Positions 7,552 to 14,628 of a stretch of DNA of 20,719 nucleotides are shown piece by piece (position 1 is the stretch's first letter; the number at the start of each line of letters is the position of its first letter). Both the position numbers and the translations under genes were made by a program. The notes beneath the pieces were generated by a model. The model made no database searches. It saw only the letters and a program-made list of their open reading frames with translations, and was not told where the DNA came from. The DNA comes from Clostridia bacterium (GTDB lineage: Bacteria > Bacillota_A > Clostridia > Oscillospirales > UBA929), in contig BNZR01000023.1 of assembly GCA_026001245.1 (NCBI GenBank), positions 1 to 20,719 on the forward strand, read 5' to 3'.

Positions 7552-8668
7552 TATAGGCGGCTATCCTGAAGTGCAATTTGTTGATACCGACACGGAAAAG
7601 TTTGTGGCAGCAATGATTGAGGGTTTCCAACACCTCACGGGGCGCACACTATACCCTGCTGACCCCGAACGGCTCTTTATACTTTGGATAGCCTCAATTA
7701 TAGTACAAGAGCGCGTTAAAATCGACTATTCGGCAAAGCAGAATATACCGCGTTTCGCCGAGGGCGTATTTTTAGATTCAATAGGCGAGTTTTACGGCGA
7801 CGTTCAACGGCTTCAACCGATAGCCGCAAAAACTACGCTTCGCTTCTTTCTGTCGGCGGTGCAAACGAGCGCACAGACAATCCCGCAAGGAACGCGGGTA
7901 AGCGTGGACGGTAAAATAACCTTTGCCACCGAACGTCCCTTGACCATATCGCCCGGCAGTTTATACGGCGACATGACGGCGGAGTGTCTTATAATCGGCG
8001 CGGAGGGTAACGGCTTTGCCGAGGGGCAAATAAGCCAAATCGTGGACGTTTACCCCTATTACGAGAGCGTCGGCAACATAACGCCCAGTGCGGGCGGCGC
8101 GGACATGGAAACGGACGACCATTATTATTACCGTATGCGGGAGAGCTTGAACGCATACAGCACGGCGGGACCTGTAGGCGCGTATGTCTATTTTGCAATG
8201 TCGGCGCACCAAAGCATTGCCGACGTTAAGGCTACATCACCCGCGCCGGGCATTGTCGATATTCGCGTACTATGCGAGGGCGGAACACCGCCGAGCGCGG
8301 AAATTATACAAGCCGTACTTGATAAATGCTCTGCTGATACGGTCCGACCGCTTACAGACCAAGTACAAGTGTCCGCGCCCGACGTTGTGAGCTTTGACCT
8401 TAACGTGTCCTACTGGATAGACACGCCGAACGCGACAAGCGCGACACTAATTCAAGCGGCGGCAAACGCCGCGATTGACGCTTATATAGCGTGGCAAACC
8501 TCTAAAATGGGACGCGACATCAACCCGTCAAAGCTACAACAAGACCTTATGAACGCGGGAGTAAAACGTGTTGAAATTTCAAGCCCAGTATTTACCCCCG
8601 TAGCGGACAATAACGCGGCGGTTTTAGGCACGAAGACCGTCACATACGGAGGTATTGAAAATGAGTAA
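7538..8668 (+). CDS. Baseplate assembly protein J (gpJ-like wedge)
   Basis: The 376-residue product fits the baseplate J family: an N-terminal FVAAMIEGFQHLTGRTLYPAD region, a LWIASIIVQERVKIDYSAKQ helix, the QTIPQGTRVSVDG strand motif, the conserved AGGADMETDDHYYYRMRES segment and a C-terminal GRDINPSKLQQDLMNAGVKR helix. gpJ forms the wedges of the baseplate. Start ATG 7538 lies within the gpW gene with GGAGG at 7524-7528. Its end overlaps the gpI gene by 8 bases. Confidence 0.94.
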   Translation: MPTRNIGGYPEVQFVDTDTEKFVAAMIEGFQHLTGRTLYPADPERLFILWIASIIVQERVKIDYSAKQNIPRFAEGVFLDSIGEFYGDVQRLQPIAAKTTLRFFLSAVQTSAQTIPQGTRVSVDGKITFATERPLTISPGSLYGDMTAECLIIGAEGNGFAEGQISQIVDVYPYYESVGNITPSAGGADMETDDHYYYRMRESLNAYSTAGPVGAYVYFAMSAHQSIADVKATSPAPGIVDIRVLCEGGTPPSAEIIQAVLDKCSADTVRPLTDQVQVSAPDVVSFDLNVSYWIDTPNATSATLIQAAANAAIDAYIAWQTSKMGRDINPSKLQQDLMNAGVKRVEISSPVFTPVADNNAAVLGTKTVTYGGIENE

Positions 8669-9668
8669 TACCATTTTGAATACCGACCTAACCCGCACGT
8701 TGCCGCCTCCGCTTCGCGACGACGAAACGATTTTAGCTTTGGGGCAAGTAATAGCCGCCGAGCTACAGGAAACGGCATGGTTAATCCGCAAGAACATCAT
8801 TTACGCCGAATTTGAAGATTTACCCGAAAGTATAGTTGACATCTTAGCCTATGATTTTTCCGTTGACTGGTACGATTACAGTTATCCCATAGAAGCCAAG
8901 CGGCAACTTGTCAAGGACAGCATACGCGCCCACAAGCGTTTAGGCACGGTCTGCGGCGTAAAGACGGCAATCGGGAGCATTTACCCCAACAGCGAGATTG
9001 AAGAATGGTTTAACTATGATGGCGACCCTTATCATTTCCGTATAGTCCTAAACACGACACAATCAAAAGCCCCGGCAAGCTTTACTCAAATCGTACGGAC
9101 GCTTCAATTTTATAAACGCCTATCCGCGCACCTTGACTTGATTACATACGAGTGTCAGACGGAATGTGTAATCAAGGCGGATTTTCAAGCGTTCAAAATC
9201 CGTTACGGGAAAGCAGGGACGCATAACGCGGGCGAACGCCCAAAGGCAAATATTATCGGCGTTATCGGCGCGGCGAACGTGAGGGCTTCGCCGAGTGGCG
9301 CGGGCTATCCATACAACGTAGACATGACAGGTACACAGCCACAGGAAAATATCACGTTCGCCGAAAGTCTATTAACTCTTTACGAGAGCGACAGTGGCGA
9401 AGTATTCAAATTCGGTTACGGCATAACTTCTATCGACCGATTGAGCGGCGAAAATCCGCAAGACAACATCACGGCGGCATTATCTTCTGCCGCACTAAAC
9501 GCCGCGCCGAGCGTCGTGGGCTACCCCTATGACGTAGACCGTACAGGCACGAATCCGCAAGCCAACATCACATTCACCCAAACAAGCGACAAGGGCGGAA
9601 TCTCCGTTGACACCGTGGCTTATCCGATTGAGTATACGCCGAGCGGCACAAAAACAAGCGGCGAATAG
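8661..9668 (+). CDS. Phage tail protein I with C-terminal repeat extension
   Basis: Residues 1-175 of this 335-residue protein match gpI of P2-like tails: LPPPLRDDETILALG, the YDFSVDWYDYSYPIEAKRQ segment, IRAHKRLGTVCGVKTAI and FRIVLNTTQ. gpI connects baseplate wedge to fibre. Residues about 186-237 and 259-307 are two diverged repeats that share GYPY(N/D)VD-TGT-PQ-NITF, an extension that ordinary gpI lacks and that may carry fibre-binding function. The start is ATG 8661, 8 bases after CGGAGG; a TTG at 8655 in the same frame is less likely. It is followed by fibre-type genes. Confidence 0.88.
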   Translation: MSNTILNTDLTRTLPPPLRDDETILALGQVIAAELQETAWLIRKNIIYAEFEDLPESIVDILAYDFSVDWYDYSYPIEAKRQLVKDSIRAHKRLGTVCGVKTAIGSIYPNSEIEEWFNYDGDPYHFRIVLNTTQSKAPASFTQIVRTLQFYKRLSAHLDLITYECQTECVIKADFQAFKIRYGKAGTHNAGERPKANIIGVIGAANVRASPSGAGYPYNVDMTGTQPQENITFAESLLTLYESDSGEVFKFGYGITSIDRLSGENPQDNITAALSSAALNAAPSVVGYPYDVDRTGTNPQANITFTQTSDKGGISVDTVAYPIEYTPSGTKTSGE

Positions 9669-9686
9669 CCGGAAAGGAGTAACGAT

Positions 9687-9998
9687 ATGGCACTACTCAC
9701 CGTACACGCGATTCAAGACCTTAAAGACTACGCCTTGCGAAATATCGTCAAAGCGCGTTATAAAGTGGGCAACACCTACTATGACGCGCCTATTGACAAA
9801 AAGGAGTATTTGCCGGACGGACGGGCGGCGGTCTATTTCACGATTGACCACGCCTTACCCGGTGACATCACAATCAATCAAATACAGCTTTTTGACATGG
9901 GCGGTCAGCTTTGGGCACAAAAAACCGAAAGTATCTTGCGCGAGGACGTACAAGAGGGCGTTCTTTACCGATTTACCTTTGATATTACGGAGGTTTGA
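9687..9998 (+). CDS. Small tail/fibre-associated protein, function unknown
   Basis: A 103-residue soluble protein with alternating beta-like segments (KARYKVGNTYYDAPIDKKEY, AAVYFTIDHALPGDITINQI, LYRFTFDITEV). No family is recognised with confidence. It starts at ATG 9687 with AAAGGAG 7 bases upstream and lies between gpI and the putative fibre protein in the same direction, so a role in fibre structure or attachment is inferred from position only. Confidence 0.7.
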   Translation: MALLTVHAIQDLKDYALRNIVKARYKVGNTYYDAPIDKKEYLPDGRAAVYFTIDHALPGDITINQIQLFDMGGQLWAQKTESILREDVQEGVLYRFTFDITEV

Positions 9999-10015
9999 GA
10001 GGAGGCTACAGAATT

Positions 10016-10519
10016 ATGGCATATCCCAAAACAAGTTGGCAGGACGAGGTTAGAAGCCCCAACGGGCGGACGTGGAAGCTTCAACAGAACGCGGACGGCA
10101 CGATTACCCTTATACCCGCATGGACGACAATTCAAGCGGGAACGCCCGAAAGCGCGTCTAATTTTAACAACATTGAGGGTGGCATAGACCAAGCCACGGA
10201 AATCGGGCTTGAACTTGTCCGTGTCTTGAAGTTGCTGTCAAACGACGTGGCGAACGACAACCCGACAATCAAGACCGTTACGCTTGCAAATACCTTGACT
10301 TACCCGTTTAATAGCTCCGAAATAACCGTGGCGTTTTCGGGCGCGGAGGTTAGGAATAACCTTGATTACACCGTAGACGCTTACGTTGTGTCGGAAACAG
10401 GCGGGAGCTTCGGGCGCGTCGTTGTCCGCGACAAGCTGACAAACGGCTTTAAGGTCAAGTACACGGGCGGCGCGGCTTCTGTTGCGCTAAAACTCGCGAT
10501 TACTGGAGGTTATGAATAA
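10016..10519 (+). CDS. Putative phage tail fibre/baseplate protein
   Basis: From ATG 10016 (GAGGAGG about 10 bases upstream) the product has 167 residues. The N-terminal SWQDEVRSPNGRTWKL and the FNNIEGGIDQATEIG helix recall structural proteins found near the baseplates of Gram-positive phages, where the NNIE-GI-A segment marks the end of an N-terminal attachment domain. The C-terminal part is Val/Thr-rich, beta-like and ends GAASVALKLAITGGYE. The role as fibre is inferred. Its stop overlaps the next start (TAATG). An upstream in-frame start at 9995 overlaps the preceding gene and is not preferred. Confidence 0.65.
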   Translation: MAYPKTSWQDEVRSPNGRTWKLQQNADGTITLIPAWTTIQAGTPESASNFNNIEGGIDQATEIGLELVRVLKLLSNDVANDNPTIKTVTLANTLTYPFNSSEITVAFSGAEVRNNLDYTVDAYVVSETGGSFGRVVVRDKLTNGFKVKYTGGAASVALKLAITGGYE

Positions 10520-10692
10520 TGCCGAACGTAATTATTAAATCCGACGAACGGGCGCGTTTTGAAGCCGAAATACTTTTATCCAATCGAAGCGACGGACGCA
10601 ACCCCGAACACCGCGACGCGGCGGAGGTCATAGCGGCGCGGACAAGCGAAGCCATGAGAGAATTAAACAGACAGGAGGAAATGAGCAAATGA
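10519..10692 (+). CDS. Small 57-residue phage protein, unknown
   Basis: ATG 10519 overlaps the previous stop (TAATG) with GGAGG (10505-10509) upstream, and TGA 10690-10692 overlaps the next ATG (ATGA). The protein is very charged: it begins MPNVIIKSDERARFEAEILL, carries SDGRNPEHRDAAEVIAAR in the middle and ends RELNRQEEMSK, and is probably helical. The overlaps on both sides speak for real coupled translation. No function can be named. Confidence 0.7.
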   Translation: MPNVIIKSDERARFEAEILLSNRSDGRNPEHRDAAEVIAARTSEAMRELNRQEEMSK

Positions 10693-11030
10693 ACGAAATC
10701 CAAATTACCCCCGGCGCGACCGTGCAATACGCGGTTGAGGACAACGCCATATCATTCCGCGACGGCGATTTATCGCTAAATCTCGCCAATCGTGAGAGGG
10801 ACGAAGAAAACATTATCGACATTTGCGCCGACCTTGACGGCGAACTTGTCATAGGCGCGGCGGAGGGCTTCAGCTATGTTGCACAAATCAAAATACCCGC
10901 CCGCGAGTACACGGAAGCCGCCGCGCCCGAAACCGACGACCCCGACGAAACAGGCGGCGGTGTTGTCCCCGAACCGAAACCCTTTGACATCAGCAAATGC
11001 ACTATCAATCTTTGGGGAGGCAATCAATAA
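10689..11030 (+). CDS. Small acidic protein upstream of the DGR target, unknown
   Basis: A 113-residue acidic protein with beta-like first two thirds (ITPGATVQYAVEDNAISF, IIDICADLDGELVIGAAEGF, SYVAQIKIPAREY), a Glu/Asp/Thr/Pro linker and a C-terminal FDISKCTINLWGGNQ. ATG 10689 follows AGGAGG (10674-10679) and overlaps the preceding stop; its own stop overlaps the DGR target start as TAATG. That coupling suggests a partner or chaperone of the diversified adhesin, but this is inferred from position. Confidence 0.68.
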   Translation: MNEIQITPGATVQYAVEDNAISFRDGDLSLNLANRERDEENIIDICADLDGELVIGAAEGFSYVAQIKIPAREYTEAAAPETDDPDETGGGVVPEPKPFDISKCTINLWGGNQ

Positions 11031-12082
11031 TGGTAAACTATGACGATTTTTCATATGCGGTAAAGGTTTTTAACCCCAACAACCGCGTCATTCTTGATGA
11101 CCGTGGCAATCCCTCTGTTATGGTGGGAATTCCGAAAACCAACGCCACGGACGTAATCGCGGGCGCGGCAAGCCGGACGCTTCCCAGTCACATTGTAAAC
11201 GCCGTTGAGCGCGACATGATGTATATCGGCAAGTATCAAGCTATCGTTCGCGATAGCCGCGCCTACTCGCTCCCCGGAGAAGACCCCGCGAACACCATAA
11301 ACTTTGACGCGTCCCTTGCGGCTTGTCGCGCTAAAGGCGCGGGGTGGGGGCTTACGCCGTTTTCGCTTTGGGCAACAATCACCCTTTTGTGCAAGGCTAA
11401 CGGTTTTCAGCCGAACGGCAACAACAATTACGGCGCGGACATCAGCGCACCGTGGGAAAAGGGCGAACCCGCGATAAAGGAAACAAGCGGCGCGTTTAGG
11501 ACGCTTCGCACGAAAACGGGCAGCGGTCCGAAATCGTGGTATCACAACAACGACATGAGCGGCATAGCCGACCTTTGCGGCAACGTATGGGAATGGCTTG
11601 CGGGTATGCGTACACTTTCGGGCGAAATTAACATTATCCCCAACGCGGACGTTATGCTTGCCGACGTTCTCTTGACCGCCGCAAGCAATTTTTGGCAAGC
11701 TTTAGACGAAAACGGGAACTATATTGCCCCTGGCACGGCGGGCAGTCTGAAATTTGACGGCGTGAACCCCATTAAGGTTGTTAAGACACAAACCGCCACA
11801 ACCGCGCAATCGTCACGTCTATTCGGGCAAATCGCGGCGGGCGCGGACGTTGCGGCAATCCCGCAAATCCTCCAAGAACTCGCGCTTGTCCCTGCTGATA
11901 CAACCGTTGAAAGCTACAACGGCGACGCGGTTTGGATTAACTACACAGACGAACGCTTGCCTTTTCGCGGCGGTAACTGGGATAATGGCGTGAGGGCGGG
12001 TGTCTTTGCCCTCTCTCTGAATTTTGCGCGTTCCTACGTCTACTCCTACATTGGCTTCCGTCCCGCTTTTTGTGATTTGTAA
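11030..12082 (+). CDS. DGR-diversified target protein (C-type lectin/FGE-like fold, tail tip adhesin)
   Basis: The 350-residue product is the variable protein of the DGR. It has the features of formylglycine-generating-enzyme/C-type-lectin DGR targets: WGLTPFSLWATITLLCKANG, then NGNNNYGADIS, the MSGIADLCGNVWEWLAGMR core, and a C-terminal RGGNWDNG through GFRPAF segment. The last 38 residues (310-347) are encoded by the VR; eight of them differ from the TR reading (312, 317, 318, 329, 332, 336, 338, 340), mostly now Phe/Tyr. ATG 11030 is chosen (GGGGAGG 9 bases upstream, TAATG overlap); an in-frame ATG at 10997 lies inside the previous gene. It sits after the baseplate and fibre genes, so it should be the receptor-binding tip. 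Confidence 0.95.
   Translation: MVNYDDFSYAVKVFNPNNRVILDDRGNPSVMVGIPKTNATDVIAGAASRTLPSHIVNAVERDMMYIGKYQAIVRDSRAYSLPGEDPANTINFDASLAACRAKGAGWGLTPFSLWATITLLCKANGFQPNGNNNYGADISAPWEKGEPAIKETSGAFRTLRTKTGSGPKSWYHNNDMSGIADLCGNVWEWLAGMRTLSGEINIIPNADVMLADVLLTAASNFWQALDENGNYIAPGTAGSLKFDGVNPIKVVKTQTATTAQSSRLFGQIAAGADVAAIPQILQELALVPADTTVESYNGDAVWINYTDERLPFRGGNWDNGVRAGVFALSLNFARSYVYSYIGFRPAFCDL
11958..12067 (+). repeat. DGR variable repeat (VR)
   Basis: These 110 bp align without gaps with the TR at 12596-12705 (offset 638). There are 12 mismatches, every one at an adenine of the TR: A to T at 12602, 12652, 12661, 12662, 12673, 12679, 12685; A to G at 12618, 12619, 12633; A to C at 12653, 12693. The last 12 bp (12056-12067, TTCCGTCCCGCT) are identical and GC-rich and form the likely initiation-of-mutagenic-homology (IMH) side. 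The alignment breaks at 12068, where a C/T mismatch without adenine appears. Confidence 0.97.
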
Positions 12083-12102
12083 TCTGTTTCTTGCGTTTTG
12101 AC

Positions 12103-12122
12103 GGCGCGGCGATAGCCGCGCC
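12103..12122 (+). promoter_or_regulatory. DGR target-recognition hairpin with GATA tetraloop
   Basis: A perfect 8-bp GC stem (GGCGCGGC at 12103-12110 and GCCGCGCC at 12115-12122) encloses GATA. An 8-bp stem with a GRNA tetraloop just after the VR is the known feature that directs retrohoming in the Bordetella phage DGR and relatives; GATA fits GRNA. Here it lies 35 bases after the VR end and between the target stop and avd. No U-tract follows, so it is not a plain terminator. Confidence 0.82.
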
Positions 12123-12154
12123 TATCCCTCTAAAACACCCGAAAGGCTGATATT

Positions 12155-12532
12155 ATGCTTGAAGATAAGCCCGCAGAATTAAGCATACTAACCAAAACCG
12201 AGGACATGGCGGAATACTCCTATAAAGCGTTGGCGCAATTCCCGAAATCTGAAAAATTCGCGCTTGTGGTAGAAATCAAGAATTGTATCAATGCGATTAT
12301 CGGTTTGGAAATAACCGCGAAAAAGAAATATTACAAGAAAACCACGCTTCAAGACTTAGATGTTGAACTTGCGAAACTACGTTACTTCGTTCGCCTGTCA
12401 ATGAAGTTGGGATTTTTGCCGATTAAAAAGTACGAGGTTTGGGGTGATATGCTTGTGGAGCTAGGTAAAATGATTGGCGGGTGGATTAGGAGCATTAACA
12501 GCGCGGGCGGGAAGCCCGCAAAGAACGATTGA
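12155..12532 (+). CDS. avd: DGR accessory variability determinant (Avd)
   Basis: The 125-residue, Lys-rich, all-helical protein has the length and pattern of Avd/four-helix-bundle (23S rRNA intervening-sequence-like) proteins: AEYSYKALAQFPKSEKFALV, then EIKNCINAIIGLEITAKKKY, TTLQDLDVELAKLRYFVRLS and KYEVWGDMLVELGKMIGGW. Avd forms a pentamer that binds the RT and the TR RNA and is needed for mutagenic cDNA synthesis. It lies between the VR hairpin and the TR, a usual DGR order. Start ATG 12155 has AAAGG upstream. Its 3' end contains a GCGGGC/GCCCGC hairpin (12503-12519). Confidence 0.93.
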   Translation: MLEDKPAELSILTKTEDMAEYSYKALAQFPKSEKFALVVEIKNCINAIIGLEITAKKKYYKKTTLQDLDVELAKLRYFVRLSMKLGFLPIKKYEVWGDMLVELGKMIGGWIRSINSAGGKPAKND

Positions 12533-12595
12533 AAAACGGACGCTTTGGCGTTCGCTTTTCATAGCGGAGTAATCCGCAAACGGGGATAAGCTGTA
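12533..12595 (+). ncRNA. Leader of the TR RNA with hairpin
   Basis: Between the Avd stop and the TR there is a hairpin with stem CGGACGC (12537-12543) against GCGTTCG (12548-12554), loop TTTG, extended by AAAA/TTTT with one bulged C (12533-12559). Together with the hairpin in the avd 3' end it may mark the 5' side of the template RNA. Whether the TR RNA starts here or is cut from the avd transcript cannot be seen. Confidence 0.5.
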
Positions 12596-12705
12596 TGCCT
12601 TATCGCGGCGGTAACTGAAATAATGGCGTGAGAGCGGGTGTCTTTGCCCTCAATCTGAATAATGCGCGTTCCAACGTCAACTCCAACATTGGATTCCGTC
12701 CCGCT
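12596..12705 (+). repeat. DGR template repeat (TR)
   Basis: This invariant donor copy of the VR has 24 adenines in 110 bp, 12 of which are changed in the present VR. Read in the VR frame it gives M-P-Y-R-G-G-N-stop-N-N-G, then GVFALNLNNARSNVNSN and IGFRP: nine AAY codons, the usual TR design in which each Asn codon can mutate to many residues. Unusually, the codon matching VR Trp317 is TGA (12616-12618). The 12 bases TTCCGTCCCGCT at 12694-12705 are the TR counterpart of the IMH (IMH*). Confidence 0.97.
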
Positions 12706-12905
12706 CTACTCCCAAACCGCCCCACGGCGGCTGTCAGATATTATAGACCTATCGGGTTTATATTCAGTACAGAGTGGAATAAAGGAGCTTATATCCGCGC
12801 CGCACGGTCAGAGAGTCGGCGAAAAAATAAATAGCCGCGAACGCCTATACTAAGCGGATGACCACCGAATTACGCGAAGCGCGGCACACCTACGGAGGAA
12901 AACTA
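12706..12905 (+). ncRNA. DGR spacer RNA region between TR and RT
   Basis: These 200 bases between the TR and the chosen RT start contain a short hairpin right after the TR (CCGCC 12717-12721, loop CCAC, GGCGG 12726-12730) and no convincing gene. In the Bordetella phage DGR the corresponding spacer RNA folds with the TR and primes cDNA synthesis. The two short open frames overlapping TR and spacer (12628-12834, 12662-12853) are chance readings of TR sequence. Confidence 0.6.
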
Positions 12906-14018
12906 TTGAAGCCCCACAAAAACATCTTCGCGCAAATCGTAGACTTTGAAAACATTTACCGAGCGTACAGGGACGCGACGGCGGGCAAGCGGTACAGAAC
13001 GGAGATTTTGAAATTCACGGATAATTTAGAAGAGAATCTTTACGATATACGCCGCGAGCTTATAGCCGAAACTTACGCCACGGGCAATTATCGGGAATTC
13101 TATGTAAGAGAGCCGAAAAAGCGGCTTGTTATGGCGTTGCCGTTCCGCGACCGCGTTGTACAATGGGCAATCTATCGCGTCGTCAATCCGTTGTTTTCAA
13201 AGGGCTACATTACCGATAGTTACGCGTGTATCGACGGGCGCGGAGTACATCACGCCGTGAAGCATCTGCACTACTGGGCGCAACAGACGCACGGCGCGGG
13301 CTATTATCTAAAGCTTGACATTAGCAAATACTTTTACCGCATAGACCATGACGTTTTGCTTCACATACTACGCCGGAAATTCGACGACCCGCCGCTTATG
13401 CGCCTTTTTGAGCGCATAATCAGAAGCCGAGATATACCCTTTGGTTTGCCGGACGGCGCAAGCCCCGGCGACGGCGCGGCGCGGATTTTCAATCGAGGTA
13501 TGCCGATAGGCAATTTGACAAGTCAGATGTTCGCAAATCTCTATCTTAACGAACTTGACCAGTTTATTAAGCGTGATTTACGGGCACGTCATTATTGCCG
13601 CTACATGGACGATATGGCGATACTTGCCGACAGCAAGGCGGAGTTACACGCTTTTCACGACAGAATCAACGCCTTTGTTTCGGAGCATCTTAAACTCTCG
13701 CTTAACGACAAAACGACAATCAGACCGTTAAAACAAGGGCTTGAATTTTGCGGATTCCGCGTATGGGCTACACATACCAAAATACGCAAATCCTCCGCGC
13801 TGAAAATGAAGCACCGCCTAAAGAAACTCATGGCGCAATACGCGGCGGGCGAAATTGATTACGACGGCGCAGCGCGGACACTTGCCGCCTACAAAGGCGT
13901 ATTAGCCCATAGCAACAGTTACGCACTTCGCAACGCGATTTACGGCGATTGGCGCAAAGACGGCGGCGCGGGAGGCGGTTGGTTTTACTTGCGGCGCGAC
14001 AATCAAAACGACGGCTAA
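12906..14018 (+). CDS. DGR reverse transcriptase
   Basis: The enzyme copies TR RNA into cDNA with adenine-specific errors. It has an N-terminal NIFAQIVDFENIYRAYRDA and GKRYR motif typical of DGR RTs, motif A LKLDISKYF with catalytic Asp138, the class-specific IGNLTSQ (201-207) in place of the usual QGxxxSP, and YMDD at 233-236. A thumb and basic C-terminus follow; 370 residues is normal. TTG 12906 is chosen because GGAGGAA (12894-12900) precedes it by 5 bases and because homologues begin about here; an in-frame ATG at 12858 has no clear RBS. The stop codon lies inside a small hairpin (14011-14025) next to the RBS of the following gene. Confidence 0.96.
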   Translation: MKPHKNIFAQIVDFENIYRAYRDATAGKRYRTEILKFTDNLEENLYDIRRELIAETYATGNYREFYVREPKKRLVMALPFRDRVVQWAIYRVVNPLFSKGYITDSYACIDGRGVHHAVKHLHYWAQQTHGAGYYLKLDISKYFYRIDHDVLLHILRRKFDDPPLMRLFERIIRSRDIPFGLPDGASPGDGAARIFNRGMPIGNLTSQMFANLYLNELDQFIKRDLRARHYCRYMDDMAILADSKAELHAFHDRINAFVSEHLKLSLNDKTTIRPLKQGLEFCGFRVWATHTKIRKSSALKMKHRLKKLMAQYAAGEIDYDGAARTLAAYKGVLAHSNSYALRNAIYGDWRKDGGAGGGWFYLRRDNQNDG

Positions 14019-14040
14019 CAGCCGTAAAGGAGTGGTAAAA

Positions 14041-14325
14041 ATGGAAATCGCGGAAATCGTGGCGAACGTAAAGCAACTACAAGAGGACATGCGCCACACA
14101 AAGGAAAGTCGGGAGAAAATCTATGAGCGGTTAAACGAACTAGAACGTAGTTCTGCTGTTTTTTCAGCTACATTATCCCGTATTGAAACAGAGATTACAA
14201 AGGTGGGCGTTAAGATTGACGAACTGGCGCAAAAACCCGCGAAACGGTGGGACGACTTAGTTAGACAGATTATCGGGCTTGCCGTTGCCGCCGTTACAGG
14301 CGGTATACTCGCGAAGCTGATTTAG
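14041..14325 (+). CDS. XhlA-like haemolysin/holin-associated protein
   Basis: The 94-residue protein has a long charged coiled coil (residues about 5-65, VKQLQEDMRHTKESREKIYE through IETEITKVGVKIDELAQ) and a C-terminal membrane segment (LVRQIIGLAVAAVTGGILAKLI region), the layout of XhlA of the PBSX prophage. XhlA acts with a holin in lysis. ATG 14041 with AAAGGAG 9 bases upstream is preferred over GTG 14032. It opens the lysis module that continues with two further membrane proteins and the endolysin. Confidence 0.8.
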   Translation: MEIAEIVANVKQLQEDMRHTKESREKIYERLNELERSSAVFSATLSRIETEITKVGVKIDELAQKPAKRWDDLVRQIIGLAVAAVTGGILAKLI

Positions 14326-14337
14326 GGAGGGTTAACC

Positions 14338-14628
14338 GTGAAAAAGCGACACAAACGAAAGCGGCAATTTTCAAAATGCGTGTGCATTTTCGGGCTTGTG
14401 CTTATATCAATATGGCTTGCGGGCGTGTTTTTGCTTGCGTGGTTCGACAAGAACCCCTTAGACGCGACCACAAACATTATCGTCATGACCTTTGGCGGCT
14501 TCGCCACAGGCGGGTATTACGCCCTTGCGGGCGTTCGCGACTGCTCTAAAAATCGCAACAACTTCCACCCAAATAACCCAAGTGGAGTTGTAAATACTGA
14601 AACGGAGGGATTAAGCAATGAAAATTGA
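14338..14628 (+). CDS. Two-TM phage membrane protein of the lysis module
   Basis: The 96-residue product has a basic N-terminus (KKRHKRKRQ), two membrane segments (about 14-34, CVCIFGLVLISIWLAGVFLL, and about 46-66, IIVMTFGGFATGGYYALAG) and a polar Asn-rich tail. The family is not recognised. It begins with GTG 14338 (GGGAGG upstream) and overlaps the holin gene by 11 bases. A second holin or antiholin is a reasonable guess from position. Confidence 0.65.
   Translation: MKKRHKRKRQFSKCVCIFGLVLISIWLAGVFLLAWFDKNPLDATTNIIVMTFGGFATGGYYALAGVRDCSKNRNNFHPNNPSGVVNTETEGLSNEN

Noticed and set aside
11051..11698. Minus-strand open frame (215 residues)
   Set aside because: Antisense to the DGR target gene, Arg/Ala/Cys-rich without family features.
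12628..12853. Short plus-strand frames over TR and spacer
   Set aside because: One reads the TR itself in the VR frame after its stop and the other is a shifted reading; the TR works as RNA template, not as a gene.
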